Part shown: positions 46,678 to 55,699 of the stretch, in pieces
Position numbering within the stretch: position 1 is the first letter of the stretch
How the letters are laid out: each line of letters begins with the position of its first letter
Assembly (NCBI GenBank): GCA_947259685.1
Contig: CAMYNC010000021.1
Coordinates: 1 to 62,494 of the forward strand
DNA from: an uncultured Desulfuromonadales bacterium
GTDB taxonomy: Bacteria > Desulfobacterota > Desulfuromonadia > Desulfuromonadales > Geopsychrobacteraceae
DNA length: 62,494 nt
Direction of reading: 5' to 3'
Position numbers and translations under genes: made by a program
The notes under the pieces: generated by a model
Databases searched by the model: none
The model's input: the letters and a program-made list of their open reading frames with translations, nothing else
What the model was told of the DNA's origin: nothing

Positions 46678-48559
46678 ATTTATCGCCATCGAACAAATCA
46701 CCGACGTTCTAAAGGCCAAGCGCGTCTGCCCGACCATCACCATGTGGAACCGGCTTGAAGGACGGCCGCGCACCCATGAGTTCGACCGCGCGTTGCAGGC
46801 CGAGATTCGCGATCCACTGTGGATGCTGACACGGCAGTGGCAAATGGGTGAGTTTAAGGGTGATGACGCGGGCTCGCCGATCAAAGCCAAGGTTCATGTC
46901 GAAACAACTCAGATCACTAAATACCGGCCAGGGATCGACACCGGCGCAGTGCAGGAATTTCCCGATGTCCTGCCACTAGAGGCAAAGGTCGAACAGCGGC
47001 CGGTGCCAATGGCCGCAGGAAATCAGAAACTGTCCTATGATTTGCGCGTGTTGATTGGGCGACGTTGGTTGCGGTTGGCCGCCAGCGTCGAACCTGGTCT
47101 GAGCGCCAAGTTTATCGCCGCCTACCGGATCGAGATGCCCGACTCGGAGACCGCCGCCGAGGTTGCGGTAACCGGCAATCGCACTGCCTGGTCACATCTA
47201 GCTGCATTGTCGGGGCGGGCGATGGATGGGTTTGCGCTGTATACCCATCTCAAGGCAAACCCGGCCAATCACAGTCATGATGGCATCGCGCTGGACAATG
47301 CGGGCAGTGCCGGGGCGCTGGAGGCGTTGGAAGCGGGATTCACCCAATGGTTCGAGCGGCTGATCCTGCAACCGGATGCGCAGACCCCAACCGCCTGGCA
47401 ACCACCCCATCTTGAATATCAGTTCGAGGTATCGGCCCCGCGCGGCGCGGCCGAACAGCATCTTGTAGCGGATGAATATTTTCACGGCCATTTGGACTGG
47501 TACAACCTGGACATATCGCCTGGAGAAAATGGGCTGCCGCCGATTGATCCGGCACCGCCGCCAGTGGATGTCGAAGCCGCCCATACCCGCAGCTTTATCC
47601 CGGTCCCGATTAGCTTTGACGGCATGCCGCATACCCGCTGGTGGGCCTTCGAGGACGGCTTGACCAATTTCGGGGACATCACCCCGGACACGACCGAAGT
47701 GAACAAACTGCTGTTGATGGAATTTGCATTGGTGTTTGCCAATGACTGGTTCCTGATGCCGTTCACCGTCCCCGCCGGGACCATCGCCAAAGTGCGCGGC
47801 GTTACCGTCACCAACACCTTTGGCGAGCGGACCTGGATCGAGCCTTCAGGCAGTGGCAATGACGAAGACTGGCAACGCTGGACGATGTACTCACTGTCGA
47901 CTAAGGGCAACCAGGATGTGCCCGCCGATCTCAGCCTTGTAGTGGTCCCGAGCGTGCCGAAGATACAGGAAAGCGAGCCGGTCGAGAGTATTCACCTGGT
48001 CCGCGACGAGGTGGCCAATCTCGTCTGGGGAATCGAAACCGTGGTGTCCTCGCCCACCGGCGCGCCGATGTCGGGTCGCCGCGCCGGCCTCGACACCAAG
48101 CGGGCGCTGACCCGGATCGCCAGGGACCAGTTCCCGCCCGGACCCGAGGAAGAGCTTCTCGATAACGCCGCTGCTATCCGCTACCAGCTGATGACTAAAG
48201 TGCCCGAGAACTGGATTCCTTTCATCCCAGTTCATATCGCCAACAACCACCGCGAGGTGCAGCTACGACGCGCCGCGATGCCGCGGATCATCGAGCACAC
48301 GGATTTTTCGGTCGAGAAAATCCGCCCCCGGACACAACTTCTGCGCCCGGGCCTCGACCCTGTACCCAACGCCAATTATGACCTGCACGAGGAAGAGGTG
48401 CCGCGCGCAGGCACCCATGTCAGCCAAAGCTTTCAGCGCACCAGGTGGTATGACGGCCAAGTCGTGACCTGGCTCGGGGTGCGCAAGACGACGGGCCGCG
48501 GTGAACGGTCAAGCGGTCTGCGCTTCGACCAGATCCGCCCCGTGCGCCGCAAGACCTGA
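46670..48559 (+). CDS. Unrecognised 629-aa cluster protein
   Basis: The last gene of the cluster. The N-terminal third has a striking block, PLWMLTRQWQMGEFKGDDAG (about 45-65), that looks conserved; further blocks are HFHGHL-like (EYFHGHLDWYNL), LLLMEFALVFANDWFLMPF and WGIET. No signal peptide or membrane helix is seen. The ATG at 46670 overlaps the stop of the giant gene by 8 bp, so the two are coupled; an extension to 46640 lies inside that gene. I do not know its function. Confidence 0.78.
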   Translation: MTEFIAIEQITDVLKAKRVCPTITMWNRLEGRPRTHEFDRALQAEIRDPLWMLTRQWQMGEFKGDDAGSPIKAKVHVETTQITKYRPGIDTGAVQEFPDVLPLEAKVEQRPVPMAAGNQKLSYDLRVLIGRRWLRLAASVEPGLSAKFIAAYRIEMPDSETAAEVAVTGNRTAWSHLAALSGRAMDGFALYTHLKANPANHSHDGIALDNAGSAGALEALEAGFTQWFERLILQPDAQTPTAWQPPHLEYQFEVSAPRGAAEQHLVADEYFHGHLDWYNLDISPGENGLPPIDPAPPPVDVEAAHTRSFIPVPISFDGMPHTRWWAFEDGLTNFGDITPDTTEVNKLLLMEFALVFANDWFLMPFTVPAGTIAKVRGVTVTNTFGERTWIEPSGSGNDEDWQRWTMYSLSTKGNQDVPADLSLVVVPSVPKIQESEPVESIHLVRDEVANLVWGIETVVSSPTGAPMSGRRAGLDTKRALTRIARDQFPPGPEEELLDNAAAIRYQLMTKVPENWIPFIPVHIANNHREVQLRRAAMPRIIEHTDFSVEKIRPRTQLLRPGLDPVPNANYDLHEEEVPRAGTHVSQSFQRTRWYDGQVVTWLGVRKTTGRGERSSGLRFDQIRPVRRKT

Positions 48560-48850
48560 CGTATCTCCGCAGTCGGACAAACGGGCTGGTCCGCCCAAGA
48601 ATAGGAAAAATAGCCCACCACTAATCCACATTGTGTAAAAGGGGTTATCTGGGTAATGAACGACGACCGTAATGGCTAGGGCGTTCAAAACGTGCGGAAA
48701 GCCCCTCAGCTTTCGGAAAATAATCGCCGGGGGAGGTGCGGTTCACAGCTCCGCAGGTGCGATCCCCAAAAAGCAATTTCCTATCCGTAACTAGAGTCCG
48801 TCCCATTCAAAGCAAACGCCCTGTCCATGGCGATAGCAGCATAAAACAAT
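48560..48850. other. Spacer between the giant-gene cluster and the insertion sequence
   Basis: About 290 bp with no gene. It contains a TGCGG/CCGCA hairpin flanked by GGGG and CCCC (about 48733-48772), which could be a structured RNA or remnant. The left end of the insertion sequence probably lies here, but I could not find terminal inverted repeats matching the right side. Confidence 0.4.
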
Positions 48851-50413
48851 CCGCCAAAGGAGGCATTTTTACCTCCTTTGGCGGAAATAGATGCCTTATA
48901 CTTTTGTCACCACAACAAAAAAGAGAAGGCGTCTATGAAAACTATCGCATTTCAATCCGAATTTCGTCCAGCACTTCCTGTTGTTTTTGGCGCAAAAGAT
49001 TATCGTGAGTTCCGGGCCACGCTCGAGGAAATGGATCGCATCCTGACAGCAACGGGAATCGAACATCGAATGCTCGTTCAGCATTTAGAATCGTCAACCC
49101 GGTCTCGCCCCGCAAAACACAGCCAGAGAACGTACAAAACGTTACGCCGCGCTTTGCGTTATTCCATTCTCCTGGGGATGACGGACCTTTCGTATCGAGA
49201 ACTTTCCCATCGTGTTGCGGATAGCTCACTTTTTCAGTGGTTTACCCATACTGCTGAGGTAGACGGGGTTCGCCCCGTCGCCAAGAGTACCATTGAGCGG
49301 TTTGAGAAAATCTTCCCCAGCGAAGAAATTTCAAAACTTATTCATGATTGCAATATGGCGGTCGCCGATCCTGTAGGCGCACAAGAGTTGCTCTCCACGG
49401 GAACGGCCTTCCGTTTCGATGAGATCTTTGCCGACACGACCTGCGTGAAGAGCAATATCCACTTTCCAGTTGATTGGGTCCTGCTCCGCGATGCGACCCG
49501 AACGCTCATCAAGGCCATTGAGCTTATCCGCTTACAAGGATTGAAGCACCGCATGGGAGACCCGAAAAAATTCCTGCGTGAGATGAACAAGCTCTGCATC
49601 GAGATGACGCATGTTCGCAAGAAGAAAGGCGCAAGGAAGATGCGCAAAAAGATCTTCCGGCGCATGAAGAAACTGATGAAGACGGTCGAAAACCACGCCT
49701 GCAACTATCATCATGTCCTTGAGACACGCTGGCAGGAAACCGACTGGAGCGAGACCCAGACTCAGGTGGTCCTCGATCGCATCCAGAATGTCCTCGACCA
49801 GCTCCCACAGGCAGTGCATCAAGCGCATGAACGTCTTATTGGCGAACGCCGGGTTGCGAATCAGGATAAAATCCTCAGTCTCTACGAACCTGACGCCCAT
49901 GTTCTCGTCCGCGGCAAAGCTGATGCCGAGGTTGAATTTGGCAACGGTTTCTACCTGGCGGAACAATCAGACGGCCTGATTGTTGATTGGCAATTTATCA
50001 AAGAGCAACCGGCAAGCGATAATAAGCTGGTCGCAGGGAGCATAGCGCGACTCACAAAAATCTACGGACCCCCGAAAAGCTACACCGGAGATCGTGGATT
50101 CGATGCTCAAGATAACCGGAATGATCTTGAAACCCACAATATTTTCAATGGAATCTGCCCCCGCTCCGTTGTGCACCTCAAAGAACGGCTTGAAGACGAT
50201 TATTTCTGCCAATTACAAAAACGTCGTGGCAGCACCGAAGCCCGCATCAGCATCTTCAAAAACATCTACCTTGGAACTCCCCTGAGAAGCAAAGGCTTCG
50301 AAAACCGCAAAGTCCGTATTGAGTGGTGCATTCTGGCGCACAATCTCTGGAAGTTGGCGCGCATAGCTGTGCAACAACGAGAAAGTGCGGCGGAACAAAA
50401 AGCAGCAGCCTGA
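48851..50413 (+). mobile_element. Insertion sequence (ISNCY-like), ends not resolved
   Basis: One transposase gene with an upstream perfect 13-bp hairpin, CCGCCAAAGGAGG (48851-48863) with CCTCCTTTGGCGG (48872-48884). The hairpin would trap any ribosome-binding site in read-through transcripts, as many insertion sequences do. The true ends lie outside these coordinates. I did not find terminal inverted repeats or a target duplication by eye. Confidence 0.6.
48935..50413 (+). CDS. DDE-type transposase
   Basis: A 492-aa transposase. The N-terminal region contains RTYKTLRRALRYSILLGMTDLSYRELSHRVADSSLFQWF; the catalytic part includes DEIFADTTCVKSNIHFPVDW, a later SYTGDRGFDA and a C-terminal RRGSTEARISIFKNIYLG with E. 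These are candidate D, D, E residues. It resembles the unclassified (ISNCY) group rather than IS3, IS5 or IS66. The ATG at 48935 follows AGAAGG; the frame is intact, so the element may still be active. Confidence 0.85.
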   Translation: MKTIAFQSEFRPALPVVFGAKDYREFRATLEEMDRILTATGIEHRMLVQHLESSTRSRPAKHSQRTYKTLRRALRYSILLGMTDLSYRELSHRVADSSLFQWFTHTAEVDGVRPVAKSTIERFEKIFPSEEISKLIHDCNMAVADPVGAQELLSTGTAFRFDEIFADTTCVKSNIHFPVDWVLLRDATRTLIKAIELIRLQGLKHRMGDPKKFLREMNKLCIEMTHVRKKKGARKMRKKIFRRMKKLMKTVENHACNYHHVLETRWQETDWSETQTQVVLDRIQNVLDQLPQAVHQAHERLIGERRVANQDKILSLYEPDAHVLVRGKADAEVEFGNGFYLAEQSDGLIVDWQFIKEQPASDNKLVAGSIARLTKIYGPPKSYTGDRGFDAQDNRNDLETHNIFNGICPRSVVHLKERLEDDYFCQLQKRRGSTEARISIFKNIYLGTPLRSKGFENRKVRIEWCILAHNLWKLARIAVQQRESAAEQKAAA

Positions 50414-50808
50414 TTGATCGACTCCCGGCTCAGCCATCTTCAGGGGGGAGTGGGTCTGAATTCGGGAGGAGCGTCTAAAAAACACCAGAAATCTTCCCGA
50501 ACACAGATGCCTGCCAAATACTTTGACAGGCGCCCCTGTTACAAAAGCAGAAACCGGGGAAATTGCCCTTACTGGGACAGGATCTAAATAAACCTGAATG
50601 ATGTCTTAAGTGGCTGAAATAAAAAAGGTGTTTTTGGGGTGGAGAGTCTTTGGGGGGATCTGCGACAGGAGAAGTATTCATCAATGTGTCATTGAATTTC
50701 TTATGTTGGCCTATCGCTGTGACCGGTTGCCGACCCTTCGCTGCTGCTGTGCGCTGAATGATTCCAGGCGGTGCTTTTGCAAAAGCCAGGTCATAAAGGG
50801 GCGCTTGG
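50414..50808. other. Gene-free stretch after the insertion sequence
   Basis: About 395 bp. The only frames are short, with no credible start signal or family resemblance. It should hold the right end of the insertion sequence and the end of the sodX transcript; I see no clear terminator. Confidence 0.4.
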
Positions 50809-51186
50809 TCATGATGCTGGTGCAAAGCGGCTGGTGACGCGCCCTAGGATCAGCTTAGCGGAAACCATGCAGGGGCTATTTTGAACGGGGTCAGGATTGT
50901 CCCCCCGGAGCTGATAAAGCCCGTCTTCTCTCACCGCCTGAACACGTTTGATAATCTGCAGGCCGACCTGGGTCGGGTGCCTGGCGACAACGATATCGCC
51001 GAGGCGCGGAGATTCACCTCGGTAGGCCTGGGGATCGACCAGGACTTCATCACCGGCGGACAGCAGGGGCCGCATGGAGGGGCCGACCACACGGTAGCGC
51101 CGCCGAAGCCTGATCAGCCACAGGAAAATCTCTTTGCCTTTGCTCTCTCGCATGCCGCCAAACCCGCAACGATTTATGGCCATCAT
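50809..51186 (-). CDS. sodX: Nickel-type superoxide dismutase maturation protease
   Basis: A 125-aa signal-peptidase-like (S26/S24) protease. The nucleophile is S37 in GPSMRPLL, and the general base is K80 in IIKRVQAV, with the GDEVLVDP and GDNP segments of the family between and after. It would remove the propeptide of the Ni superoxide dismutase encoded immediately upstream (12 bp), exposing the N-terminal His needed to bind nickel. An internal ATG at 51153 is a possible alternative start. Confidence 0.87.
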   Translation of the reverse strand: MMAINRCGFGGMRESKGKEIFLWLIRLRRRYRVVGPSMRPLLSAGDEVLVDPQAYRGESPRLGDIVVARHPTQVGLQIIKRVQAVREDGLYQLRGDNPDPVQNSPCMVSAKLILGRVTSRFAPAS

Positions 51187-51198
51187 CCCCTGAGACTA

Positions 51199-51657
51199 TC
51201 AACTGGCGGTGTAATAGGGAACATCGCGCCCCTTGGTCGCCCAGAAAATCGTGTGAATCTTGTTGATGATCTTCATCAGGTCTTCGGCTTTTTCCAGGTT
51301 TACCTCGACTTTGACCGCCGAGCAGAGCTTGGCCGCCTGCCAGAAGGTGTCGTGCAGATCGGGGTACTCTGCCAGGTGCGGCGGTTTGAAATAGTCGGTC
51401 CACAACACCAGCAGGTCGGTTTTGGCTAACTGGGCCTGCTCTTCTTTAATGGTGATGAAGCGCGATAGGCTGTTGGCGGTGTTATGGCTGCGATGATTGG
51501 GGTCGAGGGCGAGGATCTTTTTGGTCATGGAGAGGACCGCTTCGGCGGCAATCCGGGCCGAGGCTGGGTCGTAAACCCCGCATGGGCCATCGCAGTGAGC
51601 ACTGACAGTTTTTGAGGCTGGAAAGAATTGTTTTATTGTCTGAGTTAATGGTTTCAT
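51199..51657 (-). CDS. sodN: Nickel superoxide dismutase
   Basis: A 152-aa cytoplasmic enzyme that destroys superoxide. A 20-residue propeptide ending TVSA precedes HCDGPCGVYDP, the nickel hook: H21, C22 and C26 become His1, Cys2 and Cys6 after cleavage. The Leu usual at the fourth hook position is Gly here (HCDLPCG in Streptomyces). The remaining four-helix bundle has the normal length. ATG 51657 follows AGGAAGG; a longer frame to 51891 has no support. The sodX protease gene follows directly. Confidence 0.93.
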   Translation of the reverse strand: MKPLTQTIKQFFPASKTVSAHCDGPCGVYDPASARIAAEAVLSMTKKILALDPNHRSHNTANSLSRFITIKEEQAQLAKTDLLVLWTDYFKPPHLAEYPDLHDTFWQAAKLCSAVKVEVNLEKAEDLMKIINKIHTIFWATKGRDVPYYTAS

Positions 51658-51964
51658 GGATCGATCCTTCCTGGGTCTTGGTGAGAGTCTCTGATATGAG
51701 GAGGAGACAGCCGTTTCGTCCCAACCCTCCCTCCTGCCCTGCTGATTTATTGGTGACATCTTTAGCAGCGGATCAACATGACCATGATAGCTCGCTTCCA
51801 GGATGAATGTCCAACCGCGGGGGCAGTTGACGGATGTCATGATATAAGGTGACAGGGGAGCTGGCCAGTCCTGTGGATATAATTGATTCATTTATCAAGC
51901 TTATGCATGCAGACTGTATATAAGCTTGAATGCAGTCCTCTCTCTACAGTAAAGATCGGTTTGC
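51658..51964. other. Upstream region of sodN
   Basis: About 307 bp without a gene. It contains the long inverted repeat described separately. No standard promoter stands out. Confidence 0.4.
51895..51929. promoter_or_regulatory. Perfect 10-bp inverted repeat upstream of sodN
   Basis: TCAAGCTTAT (51895-51904) and ATAAGCTTGA (51920-51929), spaced by 15 bp, are perfectly symmetric. There is no T-run on either side, so an operator is more likely than a terminator. It lies between the thioredoxin-like gene and sodN. Confidence 0.45.
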
Positions 51965-52213
51965 TTATCCCGGGTCCTCGAAAGTGCTGAGGTAGTCTTT
52001 GATCTCTGCAACCGACATACCGGTGCTTGTGGCATTCAAGTGTCCGTTGATCACCAGCTGCGGCATGCTCAGGGTATGCAACTCGGTCAGTCGCTCCGGA
52101 TCCATGACCGAGAGGACTTTAACCTGAAGACCGAGCTCTGCGACCGCCTGTTCGGCCTTTTTTTTCAAAGCAGCGCATTTACTGCAACCATCGCCTAGAA
52201 TTTCGATTTTCAT
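51965..52213 (-). CDS. Small thioredoxin-fold redox protein
   Basis: An 82-aa protein with the redox site CSKC in GDGCSKCAALKKKAE near its N-terminus, and a cis-Pro segment SMPQLVINGH. This fits the 'redox-active disulfide protein 2' (thioredoxin_3) group. The ATG at 52213 has GGAG 6 bp upstream; an ATG at 52225 is possible. The substrate is unknown. Confidence 0.85.
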   Translation of the reverse strand: MKIEILGDGCSKCAALKKKAEQAVAELGLQVKVLSVMDPERLTELHTLSMPQLVINGHLNATSTGMSVAEIKDYLSTFEDPG

Positions 52214-52340
52214 GCTGTGCTCCACTTCCAGGGCTCTTGTTCCCTTGTTTAATCATCGCACTCATTGCCTCAGGCGACAAGCAGGGGCGCTGATATTTAT
52301 CGAGAATCCTAAGGAGTTGCTGAGGGCGGCAGGGATGAGA

Positions 52341-52823
52341 TCATTTTTTGATTTGTTGGTGGTTGTTGCTGTGGATTTGCGGAATATAGCCTTTCGCAAC
52401 CGCATAGGCATGGCCGGTTTCAGACAGGGAGAAACGGATGCCGAAAAAGGAGCTGATAGCAACCCGGACCAATTTTTTTTGGCTGAGAGATTCCAGGGTT
52501 TGTTTCAGGGTGGTCGATTCCAGATGCAGAGTCTCGTTCAGCTGTCTGCGTGAAAGAGCTTTTCCGCTGGTTTGGCTCAGCTGCCAGAGCACCAGAGTTT
52601 CAAAATCATTCAGAGACTGAGCCATTGGTTGAGCGGCAAGAGGCGGCTCTGCTTGAGGTTGTTCGAAGAGTTCTGTCAGCGGTTCCAGCGACTTGGTCTG
52701 CTCTTCGAGAAATTTACGGATCTTTGCTGCAGACCGTTTCCAGGCCGGATAGATCCCGATCAGGACGAAAAACATCAGAAAGAAAATAAACAGCACTGAC
52801 ATGGGGAGATCGGAGAGCGGCAC
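52341..52823 (-). CDS. Membrane-anchored winged-helix protein
   Basis: A 160-aa protein with one N-terminal membrane helix (about 8-26), a charged linker (about 28-70) and a winged-helix DNA-binding-like domain (about 72-145: FETLVLWQLS, SRRQLNETLHLESTTLKQTLESL, LVRVAISSFFGIRFSLSETG). It starts with GTG at 52823, chosen because GGGAGG lies 6 bp upstream; the ATG at 52802 has no such site. The combination suggests a membrane-tethered regulator. The function is unknown. Confidence 0.6.
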   Translation of the reverse strand: MPLSDLPMSVLFIFFLMFFVLIGIYPAWKRSAAKIRKFLEEQTKSLEPLTELFEQPQAEPPLAAQPMAQSLNDFETLVLWQLSQTSGKALSRRQLNETLHLESTTLKQTLESLSQKKLVRVAISSFFGIRFSLSETGHAYAVAKGYIPQIHSNNHQQIKK

Positions 52824-53062
52824 GGCAAACCTCCCTGCGTTTTAAGATGCAACGGGAAGACCAGGGTCGTTACTAATACGTTAGAAGGCCTCACCCAAAA
52901 GTCAATTGAGTTTCCCCCTGGGCAGTTTGCTGTTTTGGTGTTGCAAAGTGGTTATTGACGCCCATAAGGGTGACCAGATGTTGAATTTCCATTCAAAAAT
53001 ACAATTTCACCAAAAAAATTTAGCCAAAATAAAACATTCCTGCTAATATCGTTCTAATAACC

Positions 53063-53081
53063 TTGGTCCATATTGGACCAA
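53063..53081. promoter_or_regulatory. Palindrome ahead of a small gene
   Basis: TTGGTCCA (53063-53070), TAT, TGGACCAA (53074-53081): a perfect 8-bp inverted repeat with a 3-bp centre, 23 bp before a small gene. It could be an operator or a 5'-leader hairpin. Confidence 0.45.
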
Positions 53082-53104
53082 AAGATTGCATCAGGAGGTA
53101 TCTT

Positions 53105-53260
53105 ATGCGTGAAGAAAAAGACCGTGTTAAGCGGATCGCGATTATGGCGATCAAGGAAAATGCGCCGAAGAATGTCGAGCGCGAAATGCTGAATCTGATT
53201 TCCAAAGGCTACAACCTGCACGATTTGAAAAAGGCAGGCTATACCGAACACCTTTCTTAG
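53105..53260 (+). CDS. Small basic protein of unknown function
   Basis: A 51-aa, highly charged helical protein (MREEKDRVKRIAIMAIK start, KKAGYTEHLS end). AGGAGG lies 6 bp before the ATG, a strong initiation signal that makes the gene believable. No family is recognised. A palindrome lies just upstream, and a terminator follows immediately. Confidence 0.6.
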   Translation: MREEKDRVKRIAIMAIKENAPKNVEREMLNLISKGYNLHDLKKAGYTEHLS

Positions 53261-53263
53261 CTG

Positions 53264-53300
53264 AAACGGGGCAGAATCTATTTGGTCCTGCCCCGTTTAT
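53264..53300. terminator. Bidirectional terminator between convergent genes
   Basis: AAACGGGGCAG (53264-53274) pairs perfectly with CTGCCCCGTTT (53288-53298). The right arm is inside the end of the 53278-53700 gene. Confidence 0.85.
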
Positions 53301-53700
53301 TTACTGGCCTGCTGTCACCGGGTCGGGAACTCGGTTGCTGACAAAGAACCTTGACAGCAAACCAGTTGATCCCAAGCACGAAGGCCAGTCCAAGCAGGCC
53401 GACCAGATGCATTCCGCTGCCGATTCCCGCCTTGAAGGTGTCCACCAGCACCACCCCGAACATGCAGATACCGATCGCCATGTTCGCCATCATCGTCCAG
53501 CTGGCGCGCGAGCGCCAGGCCCAACTCAAAATGTAGATATTCAGCAGTCCGTAACCGCCGGCCACATAGGCAAAGGTCTTCAGCCACTGTGAGGCCTCGC
53601 TGCCGTAGATGACGCTGACGGCGTAGTAGACAAAAAGAAATGAGGTGAGGGCGCTGAAGATGGCAAAGCCGATACGCAAGGTCTGGTCTGGTTTGCTCAT
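53278..53700 (-). CDS. Four-helix integral membrane protein
   Basis: A 140-aa protein with four predicted membrane helices (about 9-29, 43-60, 68-86, 94-114) and a basic C-terminal tail. No known motif is visible. The ATG at 53700 is preferred over an extension to 53745, because the N-terminus then leads directly into the first helix. Confidence 0.65.
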   Translation of the reverse strand: MSKPDQTLRIGFAIFSALTSFLFVYYAVSVIYGSEASQWLKTFAYVAGGYGLLNIYILSWAWRSRASWTMMANMAIGICMFGVVLVDTFKAGIGSGMHLVGLLGLAFVLGINWFAVKVLCQQPSSRPGDSRPVNKRGRTK

Positions 53701-53808
53701 GGTCGGTCCTTGGATTATGAGAAGGTGATCGGCAGAGATTAGCAAATTAACGCTTAAATGCCAAAAAAATCAGGCGAGCCATTGTGCCCAGGCCAGGCCG
53801 CCGGGACT

Positions 53809-54765
53809 TTAGGTCCTTCGTTTTACCAGGGCCAGGGTCTTTTGTGCCAAGCTGTGAAGCCAAACCGCAATGCCGCCAAACAGAATTCCCGCCAGGGCAT
53901 TGACTGTGACGGGTGAGAGGTGGGCCAACGCCTCGCCGATGGTGGGAACGGCTCGGACGGCTTCTTCGATTTGGTGCAGCAGGTCATGCGAGCCAGGAAT
54001 ACCATGCACCAGAATTCCACCACCGACCAGGAACATAGCGGCGGTTCCAGCCACGGAGAGGGTCTTCATAAGATAAGGCGCAAAAACGAGAATGCCGCGG
54101 CCAAGGGTGGCTTTCAGGCGGTTTTGACCCCCCTGCGCAGGCTCCTTGACCAGATACATCCCCAGATCATCGAGTTTAACGATTCCGGCAACCAGACCAT
54201 AAACGCCGACTGTCATGATGGCGGCTATAGCGGTGACCACGGCGAATTGACTTGCCAGGGGGGCATCCTTGACCGTTCCCAGGGCGATGACAATAATCTC
54301 GGCCGAAAGAATAAAATCGGTCCTGATGGCCCCTTTGATCTTCTGTTTTTCAAGCGCCACCATGTCAACAGTCGGGTCGAGCAGGGCTTTTAGCTTTACT
54401 TCATGCTGAACTGCGGTTTTCTCATCGGGGTGAAGGAATTTGTGCGCAACTTTCTCGAACCCCTCAAAGCAGAGGAACGCCCCACCGATCATTAACAACG
54501 GTGTGACGGCCCAGGGAAGAACGGCGCTAATCGCCAAGGCGGCCGGAACCAGAATCAGCTTGTTTTTTAGCGAGCCTTTGGCGACGGCCCAGACGACCGG
54601 GAGTTCCCGTTCGGCTCGCACGCCGGAGACCTGCTCGGCATTCAGAGCCAGATCGTCGCCCAGAACCCCTGCGGTTTTTTTTGCGGCGACTTTCGTCATT
54701 AAGGCGATATCGTCAAGCACGGTGGCGATATCATCGATAAGTGTCAGAAGGCTCGAACCTGCCAT
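53809..54765 (-). CDS. DUF808 (YedI-like) membrane protein
   Basis: A 318-aa inner-membrane protein that starts [21 protein letters not shown], the DUF808 signature. It continues with [21 protein letters not shown] and [17 protein letters not shown], and several membrane helices in the second half. The family has no proven function. The ATG at 54765 follows GAGGAAC; an extension to 54876 runs into the next gene's end and is not supported. Confidence 0.9.
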   Translation of the reverse strand: MAGSSLLTLIDDIATVLDDIALMTKVAAKKTAGVLGDDLALNAEQVSGVRAERELPVVWAVAKGSLKNKLILVPAALAISAVLPWAVTPLLMIGGAFLCFEGFEKVAHKFLHPDEKTAVQHEVKLKALLDPTVDMVALEKQKIKGAIRTDFILSAEIIVIALGTVKDAPLASQFAVVTAIAAIMTVGVYGLVAGIVKLDDLGMYLVKEPAQGGQNRLKATLGRGILVFAPYLMKTLSVAGTAAMFLVGGGILVHGIPGSHDLLHQIEEAVRAVPTIGEALAHLSPVTVNALAGILFGGIAVWLHSLAQKTLALVKRRT

Positions 54766-54796
54766 CAAGATGTTCCTCGTTTCGTTGCCAGTAAGG

Positions 54797-55699
54797 TTAT
54801 AGCTGCCGGATCCGGGCCTTGGTCCCATCATCCTCTGACTGCTGCAGGTTGATTGCGCCATGCTCGCGAAATTCATCCAGCGGAATTTGCATCGCCAGCA
54901 TGCCGAAGGAGGTCACCGCCAACAGCGCCAGAAAGGCAACGCCCATAAGGATTCGTTTGCCAGAACTCACTGCATAATAGCGTGCTTTTTCGGTCTTGGA
55001 ACGTTTTGCTGACGAATAGATCTGAAAGCTGCCCATGATGATAATCAGGGCGACAATCGGCGACCAGGTGTAATAAAACAGACCGACTGCGCCGACCAGC
55101 CCGACAATCCAGAGTTTTGGACTGATGACGCCGATGATCCGTCCGCCATCGAGCGGCGAGATCGGCAACAGGTTAAACAGGTTGAGCAGAAAACCGGACA
55201 TCGCCAGGGCGAACCAGAAGGGGTTGCCGGTGATAAAACCCGCGCCAGCGCAGCCGATCGCACCCAGGGTGCCGAGCAGCGGTCCACCATAGGCCATCAC
55301 CGCTTCGGCAAAGGCGTTCTCCGGCATCTGTTTCATGCCGATATAGGCGCCCATAAAGGGAATGAACATCGGCGCGGTCGCTTTGATGCCCATCATCCTC
55401 AGCGCGACGACATGCCCCATTTCGTGAATAAACAGCAGGGCGACAAAGCCGGCGGCAAAGGGCCAGCCCCAGAACATGGCATAGGCCCAGATACTGACCA
55501 GCATGCTGAGAAAGGTTTTAAACTTTCCGACCTGCAGGATCAGGCCCAGGTATTTAAGCTTTCCGAGAACAAAGACCAGCAGCAGTCCAAGCGGGCCCAA
55601 TTTGCGCAGCAGATTCTTTTTTTGTGCTGGCGGACTCTCAACCGGGGGATAGCTGTTGGAAAGGTCAGTTTTCGAATTGGTTTGGGGATCGTTCATCAT
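54797..55699 (-). CDS. Site-2 protease family (M50) membrane protease
   Basis: A 300-aa intramembrane zinc protease. The metal site is HEMGH (H92, E93, H96), and the third ligand is D184 in [13 protein letters not shown], both complete. About six membrane helices are present, and a proline-rich, charged N-terminal tail (about 1-35) lies outside them. There is no PDZ domain, which suggests the short, Rip-type subgroup. The substrate is unknown. Confidence 0.88.
   Translation of the reverse strand: MMNDPQTNSKTDLSNSYPPVESPPAQKKNLLRKLGPLGLLLVFVLGKLKYLGLILQVGKFKTFLSMLVSIWAYAMFWGWPFAAGFVALLFIHEMGHVVALRMMGIKATAPMFIPFMGAYIGMKQMPENAFAEAVMAYGGPLLGTLGAIGCAGAGFITGNPFWFALAMSGFLLNLFNLLPISPLDGGRIIGVISPKLWIVGLVGAVGLFYYTWSPIVALIIIMGSFQIYSSAKRSKTEKARYYAVSSGKRILMGVAFLALLAVTSFGMLAMQIPLDEFREHGAINLQQSEDDGTKARIRQL

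Noticed and set aside
48730..48775. tRNA-like fragment (GGTGCGATCCCC resembling a T arm)
   Set aside because: No acceptor stem, D arm or anticodon loop could be assembled around it.
48560..50600. Terminal inverted repeats of the insertion sequence
   Set aside because: Candidate ends on the left and right did not match each other by eye.
50475..50825. 116-codon minus-strand frame after the transposase
   Set aside because: It overlaps sodX, has no family resemblance, and its composition looks like non-coding sequence.
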